Source: Okapia johnstoni
Lineage: Eukaryota > Chordata > Mammalia > Artiodactyla > Giraffidae
Assembly: GCA_024291935.2 (NCBI GenBank)
Contig: CM044305.1
Coordinates: 91,008,397 to 91,072,396 of the forward strand
Direction: 5' to 3'
DNA: 64,000 bases
In this document: one piece after another, positions 36,131 to 48,339 of the stretch
Layout: the number at the start of each line of letters is the position of its first letter
Position numbering within the stretch: the stretch's first letter is position 1
Program-made: the position numbers and the translations under genes
The notes under the pieces: model-generated
Seen by the model: the letters and a program-made list of their open reading frames with translations, nothing else
Databases searched by the model: none
What the model was told of the DNA's origin: nothing

Positions 36131-36162
36131 TTATGTATTATTTATAAATAATTAATACATAA
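36131..36162. other. AT-only palindrome (10-bp perfect stem)
   Basis: TTATGTATTA at 36131-36140 pairs perfectly with TAATACATAA at 36153-36162 around a 12-base AT loop, within an AT-rich stretch following imperfect AC/AT repeats at 35990-36060. Confidence 0.8.
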
Positions 36163-36445
36163 TATTATATAAATTCTTCATTTCAGTGCAATATGCAAGA
36201 GATTTCCGCTAGTTAAAGATCAACAAGTAATGTTAATTTCTCAGGTGGTTTGAGCAGAGTGAAAACAATGGAGAACAATGGACAGGGGACAGACAGAGGC
36301 TAAAAAGGGCCTCAAGAAATGCCTTAATTTCGTCTTCCCAGAGAGACAACCATTTCCCAAAGAACCCCTTTGCTATGTGGAAATGGTTCTGAGAGTACTC
36401 TGGTGCCAGGACCCCTGAGATGGTTTTAAATACGTCCAAGGACTT

Positions 36446-36560
36446 TCTTAGTGGTCCAGTGATTAGGACTCCACACTTCCCCCGCAGGGAGTGCAGGTTT
36501 GATCCCTGGTCAGGGAACTAAGATCCTGCATGCCTTGTGGCACTGCCAAAATAAAAAACA
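36446..36560 (+). repeat. CHR-type tRNA-Glu SINE
   Basis: GGACTTTCTTAGTGGTCCAG, GCAGGTTTGATCCCTGGTCA, GGGAACTAAGATCCTGCATG, ending CCAAAATAAAAAAC. Confidence 0.87.
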
Positions 36561-37066
36561 TGTCCACAAAATCTTTGACACTCCTCTATTCAAGAGGTGG
36601 AGCTCAATTTCCCTCACTTGAATGTGGACTAGAACTGGTGACTTGTTTCTAACAAATCAAATACATCAGAAATGACAGTATATCACTTCTGAGACTAGGT
36701 CATAAGAAACATTGTGGCTTTCTCCTTGCTCTCTTCCATGGCTCACTTATTCTGGGCAAGTCTGCAGCCGTGTTGTAAGGACACTCAGAAGGTCCATGTG
36801 GTAAGAAACAGAGGCCTCCTTCCAATCAACTAACTTGTTTCACGTGTAAATGAGTCCCCTTGGAGGTGGACACTCCTGTCTCCCGTCACCTGTCAGCGAA
36901 CTGCAGCTCCAGGTAACACCTTGACCGAAATTTCTTTGAGACTAAGGAGCACCCAGCTAAGCTGCTCCCAAAGTCCTGATAGAAACTAGGAGACAATAAA
37001 TGTTTGTTGTTTTAAATAACTATGTTTTGTTGTCACTTTTTATACAGCCTTAGATAACCAACACAA
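36561..37066 (+). mobile_element. MLT1-type LTR (ERVL-MaLR), solo
   Basis: MaLR LTR signatures: TTTGACACTCCTCTATTCAA, GAGGTGGAGCTCAATTTCCC, CTTGAATGTGGACTAGAACT, and the 3' part ACAATAAATGTTTGTTGTTT, TAAATAACTATGTTTTGTTG, ending near CCTTAGATAACC. It is an ancient solo LTR without internal sequence. Confidence 0.85.
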
Positions 37067-39279
<2,213 letters not shown>

Positions 39280-39740
39280 GTTTCCCTTTGTGCCAGACGC
39301 TATGCTTCATTTCCTTGTATGTTATTTTAATAAGGCAACTCACTATGTGCTAAGTCGCTTCAGTCGTGTCCAGATCTTTGCAACTCTATGGACTGTAGCC
39401 CACGAGGTTCCTCTGTCCAGGGAATTCTCCGGGCAAGAATACTGGAGTAGGGTATCATTTCCTTCTCCAGGGGATCTTCCTGACCCAGGGACTGAACCCA
39501 CGTCTCTTTACATCTCTTGCATTGGCAGGTGGGTTCTTCACCACTAGCGCCATCACTTTAATAAGGCAAAGGGCTTTTCAATTCACAATCAGATTCAGAC
39601 TTCCCATTTTTATAGCTGAGGAAATTGAGGCTCAGAGAGGTTATGTGACTTGCCTGAGACAAACAGGCAGTGGATTCACCGTCTGACTTGGAACTCACAT
39701 GTCTGACTTCAAACCTAACGCAACATTGCCTTCCAAGAAG
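39280..39740 (-). repeat. MIR SINE split by a Bov-tA
   Basis: Antisense MIR: CCCTTTGTGCCAGACGCTAT before the insertion, and TTATAGCTGAGGAAATTGAG, GCTCAGAGAGGTTATGTGAC, TTGCCTGAGACAAACAGGCA after it. Confidence 0.82.
39339..39556 (-). repeat. Bov-tA SINE with perfect 13-bp TSD
   Basis: Antisense Bov-tA from GTGCTAAGTCGCTTCAGTCG to the tRNA-like end (GCATTGGCAGGTGGGTTCTT). TTTAATAAGGCAA is repeated exactly at 39326-39338 and 39557-39569. Confidence 0.96.
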
Positions 39741-39869
39741 ATGATGCTTGGTTTCCAGTTGCTTACATTCTTCGTTTTGCGGGATAAGAAAGAATTCCAG
39801 TTCTCAAAAACATAGACAAGGTTTAAATATAGATTGTATACTTTAGGAAAAATACTAGATAGAGATACC

Positions 39870-39980
39870 TCGTGAAGACAGAGGTTATATCTTTGTCAAC
39901 TTCTATACCTCCATGGAATTCACACTGGATTTTACACACTGTTAGGCATTTAATACAGACATAATTGAAGTGAACTGAAG
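39870..39980 (+). repeat. L2 LINE 3'-end fragment
   Basis: TGAAGACAGAGGTTATATCT, TTTGTCAACTTCTATACCTC, ACACTGTTAGGCATTTAATA; diverged L2 terminus. Confidence 0.6.
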
Positions 39981-40159
39981 GAAAATCCTAGTATCTGATC
40001 TGGCATACCATTCCACCAAGAGGCCATAGGCTCTGAGTGCTAATCCCAGCTTTTGGATTTCTGAAGATGGTCCTGATCATATTCACTAAGTTATCAATCT
40101 CTTAATAAAGGGACAAATAGCATGTAGTTAGTATAGCTTTGGAAAGTTATCCATATATA

Positions 40160-40285
40160 AATGTATTTTTTTTTTATTTTTTAACTTTACAATATTGTAT
40201 TTGTTTTGCCATACACTGACATGAATCCACCATGGGTGTACATGTTTTCCCCTTCCAGAACCCCCCTTCCACCTCCCTCCCCATC
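40160..40285 (-). mobile_element. Ruminant L1 3'-terminal fragment
   Basis: Antisense poly(A) (T-rich 40167-40183) then CTTTACAATATTGTATTTGT, CATGAATCCACCATGGGTGT and the C-rich AGAACCCCCCTTCCACCTCC, matching the L1 end at 47495. Only about 120 bp remain. Confidence 0.9.
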
Positions 40286-41890
40286 AAAGTATAAAAAAAT
40301 CTAGAATCAGCAGTAATAATATCACCTCCATTTATGAAAGACAGCACCTATATAGTATGATATTCAGACTACCTCTTCTCAATAGTTTATCTTAATGAGA
40401 ATAAAACAAAAGTTGCAGACATTTTAAAACATTCCATTTGGCTTTGGAATGTATGATACTGAATTTTTCTGATGTGTTTATATAATGCCATTTGACTTGG
40501 GCTAATTAACTTCAAATGAAGAGTCTGTATTCTCTGAATTCACCCCATTTGGTAGCAGTCTGGTATGGTACTTTAGGTAGGGGCTGCCTGGCTGTACTGG
40601 GGAGTTAAGTTCTAATAACTTACATAATGCAGCTACAAATAACTGAGGGCAGACTGTGCATCATAAAATTATGTCCTTAGACACATAGGCATTTCTTTGT
40701 TAAACTGCAGATGAATGTTCATGGAACAAAATCTTGATTTTCCTTCCATAAATATCTGTTTATGATTCTGTGAACACATATCAATGTTCGAGTTTATTTC
40801 ATAGAGATCCAAGTATTCTAATCAGCACATTCAGGAGCACAGGACACACTTTCTTGATCGACATCTGTTTCAAATCCAGCACCAACATCAAAATCTTTCA
40901 CACATCTTACACAGTAACTTGCCTACTTGCAACCCACAGCTGCAAAATCTCCCTCGCCATTGAAAGTCTGCCCTTTGTACCAGTGAATACTAATTGGACA
41001 CCAGCAAGACTTTAAAGTTTTGAGTCCCTCCCAATCTACTGGAAAGGGGGGCAGCTGAAGCAAAAGTAGGAAGGTTAAGAACAAATGAGAATGTAGCAAG
41101 CCTGCAGTCTGACCTTTCTTCCCAAGCCACCCAATGTGGCATTATCAAGCCGACTTCCCAAGGCTCTGTGTGGGGTAAGGGGCAAACAATGGTATCCTGC
41201 CAACACCCCCACTGCCCCATCTGAAATCTGCCACATCTTATCGGACAGGCTGTATTTTCTTCCACAAATCTACCATGAAGCAAATTCTTCTCATATACAA
41301 AGCATTTGTCAAATGTAGACCCCCCCTCTTTGGGCCCTTCTCTCCACATCTTTCACCTCCACACTGTGTGAGCTGTAGGTGAATATTATGAGCTTATTTT
41401 GAGAAGTGGACATAAAAAGAAAACGTAATTTACAAAGAGATGCGGTATTCACATTAAAGAGGTCCTTTCAGCTTCCTACTTGGGAAACCTCGGGCTCTAC
41501 TGAGAGACCTGGATCTTACTCTATAGCTGCACTTGCTAAAGAAGTCAGCCTCCCAAGTGGCATTTGAGCAATCAGTATCCTGCCCAGGAGTTTTAGACTC
41601 TTAAATAAAAAGTGCAGTCCAATTTCTTCTCACTGACTAATGTACCTAGTCAAGGATACCACTACCTTTAAATCTACTTAGTTGGAGTGAATTTATTGGA
41701 TACGAAGGTGTCTCTATCAGTAGACTGGGAATATAAAACCTTTTTGTTTTCCATGAACTGTGATTCCTAATGGTGCCTTTATTTATGTGCCAGAACCTGT
41801 GGCAGGGAAAGCAATAGTGCTCTGAAGTGTTATAAGATCCAAAGTGTTAGAAGAAGCCAGGACCTCTGACCATATCCAGGATAGCAGGTC

Positions 41891-41948
41891 ATTGTTGGTT
41901 CTAGGAACTCTCAGGTGACAAAAAAACTCAGACTTGATCTTTCCCTCT
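41891..41948 (+). repeat. Direct repeat, copy A
   Basis: About 92% identical by eye to 42356-42412, including TGTTGGTTCTAG and CTCAGACTTGATCTTTCCCT. Not a repeat family I recognise. Confidence 0.9.
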
Positions 41949-42355
41949 AACCAGAGTCCAGAAGCACTGGCTTTGCACATACATGAAGAAAATACACTGC
42001 TGGGCCCAGCAAGGTATTTGTAAGAGCCCAGTAGACTGGACATCAGGAAGTGTGGCCTACAACCCCACTTCTAACTGTCACTGAGAGAAGGACTTCCTTT
42101 TGACCTCCCATAGTTTCAATCCACCTGTAACTCTAGTCTCAAACGAAAGAGGAAGATGTGGTATTTGAAGTGCCATATTTTATTCTGGGCTCCTTTGAAA
42201 AGGTGGGGATTCCTTTCCCAGTAGAGTACTTTACTGAAGATTTTGAAACCATGCCAAGCATTTGGGTTTGATGCAATTCACACATACACCCCATAATCGA
42301 CATGTCAAGAAATGCAGATACTCTACTGATTAAATTCATTCTCAGGCTCCCATTC

Positions 42356-42412
42356 ACTGTTGGTTCTAGTAACTCGCAGGTGACAAAAAACTCAGACTTG
42401 ATCTTTCCCTCC
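42356..42412 (+). repeat. Direct repeat, copy B
   Basis: Second copy, 465 bp downstream of copy A in the same orientation. Differs by one deleted A in the A-run and four substitutions. Confidence 0.9.
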
Positions 42413-42499
42413 AGATGGCTGAGCAGAGAAAGAGAGTCTATGTTGTAAGCTTCTCATCAATACCAATGCCTTGCATTTGTAACATAATATCTCACTCCA

Positions 42500-42722
42500 G
42501 CCTGGTGCTTCACAGAAAATCCCTCCATCCATTCTCTATTCTATCCACTGAGTCCTACCACAGTGCTCTGAGGCATATAGTACAAGTATTATTGACCCTA
42601 TCTTAAAGATAAGGAAACTGAGGCTCACAAAGTTTAAGGAACTAAAACAGAGTCAAATGCCTAGTAAATGGCAGAGCTGGGGACTAGAACCCAGATCTGT
42701 CTGACTTTAAAACCTATGTTTT
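42500..42722 (-). repeat. MIR SINE, near full length
   Basis: TACAAGTATTATTGACCCTA, TAAGGAAACTGAGGCTCACA, GTAAATGGCAGAGCTGGGGA and CTAGAACCCAGATCTGTCTG in antisense MIR order. Confidence 0.87.
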
Positions 42723-44814
42723 TGTTTTTGCTTTTCCCCCCTATGCCATGGATTTCTATCAAGAGGATCGACTCAGGTTTGGTGTGGCCTGGTTCCACAG
42801 TCATGTGGACATCCCACCCATAACTGCAGAAAGATAATGATCATGAAACCTCTAAAACTGTACTTCAAAGAAGGGCTTGTTCTTCAAGATCAATAGAAAA
42901 GTGATACCCAATTTTAACCAAAGTTTCAGAAAGTATTGCTCATGGAATGATTTAATCTCTTTGACCTGCCAAACAAGATTCATTTCATAACCATACCAAA
43001 GCACTGAATGTCGAGTTCTGTTGGATGTGGGAAGGTGGTTATCAAGTAGGTCCAGCCCGCTGCTTATTGCCTGCAGGATATCCCTGGACCCTGCCTCCTA
43101 AAAGCAGATTCTTGGATTGGCTACAAAATCTTCTGTAATTTCTACAATTTAACCCAGGTCTGCTCTGGTATCTGGCATGAGTATGTTCTTTACAGTTTCT
43201 CCCCAAATGGAAATTCCAGGTTAATCCTACGGCTACAAGAATTCAAGAGGTTTAAGCTTTTAGCTATAATGGCCTACATTAATGAGTATCTCTGACTCAC
43301 CTCTACTCTTAACTAGCCCTAACTGCTCTTGATTTAAACATCAGATGTGTGACTTGACATTCTCTTTCTCAAAAAGCAGCTAAGGAGGGGTGGTGGGGTG
43401 GTGGGTGTGTGTGTCTGTGTGTGTGTGTGCACGCGCTTTAACTTATATGGTCCATAACAGAAGAAAGAGCAGGAGGGACAGGGCAAAGAGGAGGAAGGAG
43501 AGGAAGCAGCAGAAGTGAAAAGAGAAAAGTTCCCATCACTGAGTCAGTGGCGTTGGGAGCTGAGCCAGGGACGACACATACTGCCCTCAGCAATCTGACC
43601 GCTTCTAATTGGGAAGATGGATATCCCACTGACTTGTCCTCAGTTCCCTTCCTCTCAAGAGCTGTGCCTGAGGCCACCAAGACTTGAGGACCTCTAGGGG
43701 ACCTTTTCAGTTTTATTTAATGACAGAATAACTATTCTGCTAGAATCCAGCTGATGACTGCGGTCCCAAGGAGTGTTTTTCTGAGAACTGTTGCTAAATA
43801 ATTGGTATAAATTTAGTCTTTTATTGTTGATGGATGTAGCAGAATCCTGAAGAATTAAAAATAAAATATCCTATACGGTTATACAATTTAATATCGATTC
43901 TGACCCTGCAGTCCACTCTGGTGGAATATTATGTGTGGCCTTTGTTTTAGGGAACCTTGGGGCTGGAGAGAGGGTAGCGTGGAAAGGCCATAAGTTTCCA
44001 GTTAAACTAAAAGAATGAACTTCAGTTCATTTTGTTCAATTGTCTATCATATCATTGTTCAATTTCACTTAATTAAATCTTAAAAGTTTTAAAACAAAAT
44101 ATACATTGAAATTATGTGATATACAACATAAACTTTTAAACAGTAGCAACCATGCCCATTTAACAATTCTACAGGTATAATAAAAATGCTAATATATGTT
44201 AATGTTTAGTCTGTGGTTAATGTTTTGTCTTGTTAATTTCCCCAGGGCTTTTATTACTGATTTAAATCTGCCACACTACTCAACTGATTGCACTGCTTCC
44301 ACGAACTGCATGGAAGTAGCTCAAATGAATACTGATTAACAGAAATGAACAAACATTTGGCTGGACCAACCATTCTTATTATATGCTTGTAATCATTACA
44401 TACATTTTCTTACAATGAGATGGGCACGGCAGGCAGTTTCCACTCATTTTTCCTACAGAATATATGCATATGAGTATTAAATTAATTTATAACCTTGTAC
44501 TTCGGGAAGCACATCATTATTAATTAACTATTGATTGGTCTGGATAGAGAGCACAGAGGATAATGAACAGACCTGGGGACAATGTGAGCATTTTATGTTC
44601 CCACAGATTTGCTGTGACTCATCGTTAATTGCTTGACCATTAAAATAAAAGTTCACTAATAATCTGTAATATATTCTGAATCAAGCTATTTTAAAAAATC
44701 AGGTGCCATTGTTTGAACATTTCATTCAAGTCAGCTCTTTAAATAAGCTGGAATTTTTAAAAATGAACTAATATCCTACAGATCAGTCTGCTGTTTAGTT
44801 GAACTATAGCACTT
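42723..44814. other. Unassigned intronic DNA
   Basis: AT-rich from 43800. No named repeat or exon apart from the G-rich/GT tract at 43384-43436. Confidence 0.45.
43384..43436. repeat. G-rich segment followed by (GT)n and CACGCGC
   Basis: GGAGGGGTGGTGGGGTGGTG runs directly into GTGGGTGTGTGTGTCTGTGT and GTGTGTGTGCACGCGC. Microsatellite with possible non-B DNA character. Confidence 0.85.
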
Positions 44815-45010
44815 ACAGTGAAAAGCGCACACAATTTGGAGTCAGGAGACCTGGGTTCCAGTCTCAGTGTATCCTCCTACCATTTCAATAACTCTAGAAG
44901 AGTCCTTTAATCACCTTAAAACTCAGCTTCTTCACCTGAAAACTGAAGATAATAATGCCTGCTGTACCTGGCAGTAGTGTGAAGATCAAATAAAATAATG
45001 GATGAAAGTG
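44815..45010 (+). repeat. MIR SINE
   Basis: GTCAGGAGACCTGGGTTCCA, CTCAGCTTCTTCACCTGAAA, ACTGAAGATAATAATGCCTG, GTGAAGATCAAATAAAATAA: sense MIR. Confidence 0.82.
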
Positions 45011-45888
45011 AAATGTCTCCCACATCCAGACAGAAAACTGACTCATTCATTCCATAAGGTGGAACTGCTTACCTTTGGCAACCCTCTTTGTGAATTAGAA
45101 TCCTGGCCCAGCTGGTCAGGTACATAGCTACCTATAAGTAATGTTTGGAGGAGTTCTTTACAAGGGGGACTTTGGGGAACTAGTGAAACTGTTTGGTGAG
45201 ACTGGATCCCCACTCTGAAAGGGAGCTGTACTGAGTTCACCCACATTGTTCATGCATCACAGTTTGATCTGTTTTGCTCTGGGACACCTGGAATATCCCA
45301 TTCTGTTCTTCAGGGTTCCAATTATTGATGGGTGGTACATGATCTTCGCCAGTGACTCTGTGTCTCTACCTGTTTACTTGTGCCCATGGGAATGAATGCT
45401 GTGAGGAGGTGAGACAGGTTTTAAAAAATCATTTTGTGGAAGAGACTTGCATTCTTACTAATTTATAACTGCCATAAGTGGATTCTGAGAAGAAATAGAA
45501 CCCTGCATGTGAGCCTAAAGTTTTTTTTTATATAATATCAATCCCTTCTCAGCACTGGGAGCCTACAACTTTATTGTTTAATCACATATAACCAATATTG
45601 TGGGGGGTTAAAAGAGAACTCCATGCAGTCAATAAACTCAATACTGAATTCAAACACCACTCCTCCAAATGTACGCATCTGCTTGCGCTGTTCCCTGTCT
45701 CAGTGAATAGGAATCAACACCTACTCACAGTTGCTCAAGCCAGAAGAAATGAAAGCATTTCTGGTGAATTCTCCCTCTCCCTGTCTTCTCTATGTCCAGC
45801 CACTAAGTCTTATTTTTTTTCTCTCATGTAACTTTTAAACTTGGGGGCTTTTCTCCATACTCAGCTTTTAGGATACCATAAACTGCCT
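45011..45888. other. Unassigned intronic DNA
   Basis: No named repeat or exon recognised. Confidence 0.5.
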
Positions 45889-46138
45889 AAAGAAACTCCA
45901 ATACTTTGGCCACCTAATCCGAGGAACTGATTCATTGGGAAAGACCCTGATGCTGGGAAAGATTGAAGGCGAGAGGAGAAGGGGACTACAGAGGATGAGA
46001 TGGTTTGATGGCATCACCGACTCAATGGACATGAGTTTGAGAAAGCTCTGGGAGTTGGTGATAGACAGGGAAGCCTGGCGTGCTGCAGTCCATGAGGTCA
46101 CAAAAAGTCGGACACGACTGAGTGACTGAACTGAACTG
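45889..46138 (+). mobile_element. BovB LINE 3' fragment with TSD
   Basis: 250-bp BovB end: CTGATGCTGGGAAAGATTGA, GGACTACAGAGGATGAGATG, AGTCGGACACGACTGAGTGA. AAACTGCCT (45880-45888) and AAACTGTCT (46139-46147) are a plausible duplication, one mismatch in 9. Confidence 0.93.
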
Positions 46139-46152
46139 AAACTGTCTCCTAG

Positions 46153-46262
46153 AGCAGTGCTTCTCAAACTTGGACATGTATACAAATCACCTGGGAATCC
46201 TACACGTTTAGATTTGAACACACACAGTATATCCGGGGTGAGGTCTGGAATGAGCAGCAAGG
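46153..46262 (+). mobile_element. MER5A-type hAT MITE, partial
   Basis: Starts with the MER5 terminal repeat CAGTGCTTCTCAAACTTGGA, then ACAAATCACCTGGGAATCCT; the second half is lost. Non-autonomous Charlie-family DNA transposon. Confidence 0.78.
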
Positions 46263-46271
46263 TCCTTGGGC

Positions 46272-46441
46272 AGTGGTTTTCAAAGTGTGGCTCCAAAACA
46301 AGCAGCATCAGTATCACCTGGGAACTCGTTACAAATGCAAATTTTAAGGCCTGACCTTAAACCTATTGAATCAAAAACCCTGGGAGTAGGGTCTGGCCAT
46401 CCTCCAGGGGATTTTGATACACTTCAAGTTGGAAAACCACC
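46272..46441 (-). mobile_element. MER5A hAT MITE, near full length
   Basis: CAGTGGTTTTCAAAGTGTGG, GCAGCATCAGTATCACCTGG, GAACTCGTTACAAATGCAAA, CTATTGAATCAAAAACCCTG, ending TGGAAAACCACCAG: reverse-oriented MER5A with both terminal inverted repeats visible. Confidence 0.9.
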
Positions 46442-46504
46442 AGTACATAGATGAGCCCAAATTCTCTTAATTGGCCTCCCAACCTCCAGTTTTGACCTCT
46501 TCCA

Positions 46505-46581
46505 GTTCAGAGGAACCTGATATGCTACAGTTCATGGGGTTGCAAAGCGTCAGACACGACTGAGCAACTGAACAACAACAA
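46505..46581 (+). repeat. Bov-A/BovB-type 3'-terminal fragment
   Basis: AGAGGAACCTGATATGCTAC, AGTTCATGGGGTTGCAAAGC, GTCAGACACGACTGAGCAAC and an AACAACAACAA tail. 5'-truncated to 77 bp. Confidence 0.88.
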
Positions 46582-47494
46582 ATTCATTCCTACTAACAGC
46601 AGTTCTCTGAGACCCTCTTAGGAAGTCCTAGAGGTCAAACCTATTATAATAGTACTAAGACTTAACTTGGTCTTTTCCCTCTTATTCCCTCACAAATAAA
46701 TTGAATAATTTTCCAGAGACATCATATTGTATAATGACATCATTGCTCTGGAATATGTGTGTCTAGATAGCAGGTTTAGGGCACAAATATATTTTATTTC
46801 AGAGGTTAATTTATTCTCAGTCCTTAGTGCTCTCATTGGCTATCTACTTAGGTTATGCCTACTATAATTTTTGTAACTTCATTATCATTTACTTTTAAAA
46901 TCTGGAAGCTTTGTGTCTATGTGAAAACACGGGGAGTAACTACAGTTTGTAGTCTTATTTGCAATAATAAACATTTTTTGAAAAAGTATTAAGATTAACT
47001 ATAAACAAAAATACAACAAAACCTCATTCCTTTGACCTTATATACATTAATAATTCATCTTACTATGTATGATTCAACATTTCAGAATAGTATTGTAGTG
47101 TGAGCTAAGTTGTAGTCATCTTGAAAATCATTCAGTTTAAAGAAAAAGGAGTAAAAGGAGTTAAATATTTAAAAGATGTTATGAGCTCTTTAAAAGTCAA
47201 AATTATTTGTTAGAGTTTTTCAAAATAGAAATGGAAAAACAACTGAAGCATAGTTTAGGGTAAGCTGTTATATTACAGTAGCTGGAGAGGTACATATGGG
47301 GTGAAGAAACAAACACTGTAGGATTGATATTTGCTCAATGTCTACAGGATGAAGACTCAGTAGAAAAAAAATCACACCACCTTCCAATGAAAGAAGGTAA
47401 CTCACCAAATTAAAGATTTAGCTGCAAACATAAAGATGGAGTTTATACCTCAACAGAATTGAGTTTTTGCCTTTGTTTTAAATTAGTTTACTTA
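46582..47494. other. Unassigned AT-rich intronic DNA
   Basis: No named repeat or exon recognised. Confidence 0.5.
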
Positions 47495-47937
47495 CCTATT
47501 TTTTAGCTTTACAATATTGTATTTGTTTTGCCGTACATTGACATGAATCTGCCACGGGTGTACATGTTTTCCCCTTCCAGAACCCCCCTCCCACGTCCCT
47601 CCCCATCCCATCCCTCTGGGTCATCCCGGTGCACCAGCCCTGAGAGCCCTGTACCATGCATTGAACCTGGACTGGCAATTCGTTTCACATATGATAATTT
47701 ACATGCTTCAATGCCATTCTCCCATATCATCCCACCCTCACCCTCTCCCATAGAGTCCATAATACTGTTCTATATATCTGTGTCTCTTTTGCTGTCTTGC
47801 ATACAGGGTTATCTTTACCGAGTTACTAAATTCCATATATATGTGTTAGTATACTGTATTGGTGTTTTTCTTTCTGGCTTACTTCACTTGCCTTTCAAAT
47901 GGACAAATTTACAGTCATGAGCTGGACTTGCTATTTT
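47495..47937 (-). mobile_element. Ruminant L1 3'-UTR insertion, 5'-truncated
   Basis: Antisense: T-rich tail, CTTTACAATATTGTATTTGT, CATGAATCTGCCACGGGTGT, the pyrimidine tract CCCCCCTCCCACGTCCCTCC, GTGCACCAGCCCTGAGAGCC and GTATACTGTATTGGTGTTTT. This is a younger L1 family than the L1M copies. The 130-codon frame at 47528-47920 is a by-product of the antisense UTR. Confidence 0.92.
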
Positions 47938-48339
47938 GCTTATATCCATCCAGTATAACTAATCATTGAATATCTATGAGAATTTGGGGGAAAAACATGA
48001 GCAGTGTGGAAATACTGTGTTGAATAATGTTGAAATTCATGATTTATCTTCAAAAAACTATGAGAGCATTTACATTGATGATGCAAAAGATATAGTAGGT
48101 AAAACTGCTGGCAGCTTAGCATGAGTCAGGTTACAGGCACCAAACTCTTAATAGTAGTCACTGTACTTCCCACTGCTAAGCACTCCCAGTTTTTAAAAAA
48201 GCCAATTTCACTTAAGAGTGCACTTGAAGAAACAGTAAAAATTTTAGTAAATGTTGACTCTTGGAAAGGAACAAAATAAGCCAGTTACTTTAAAGAAAAC
48301 AATGGACAGCTTGTAACCAATGATAAAATTTGCATTATC
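47938..48339. other. Unassigned intronic DNA
   Basis: No named repeat or exon recognised between two L1 copies. Confidence 0.45.

Larger units (their letters stand above)
40286..42499. other. Unassigned intronic DNA with a 57-bp direct repeat
   Basis: No named repeat or exon. Contains two copies of a 57-bp sequence (listed separately). The 119-codon minus-strand frame at 40990-41349 shows no motif. Confidence 0.45.
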
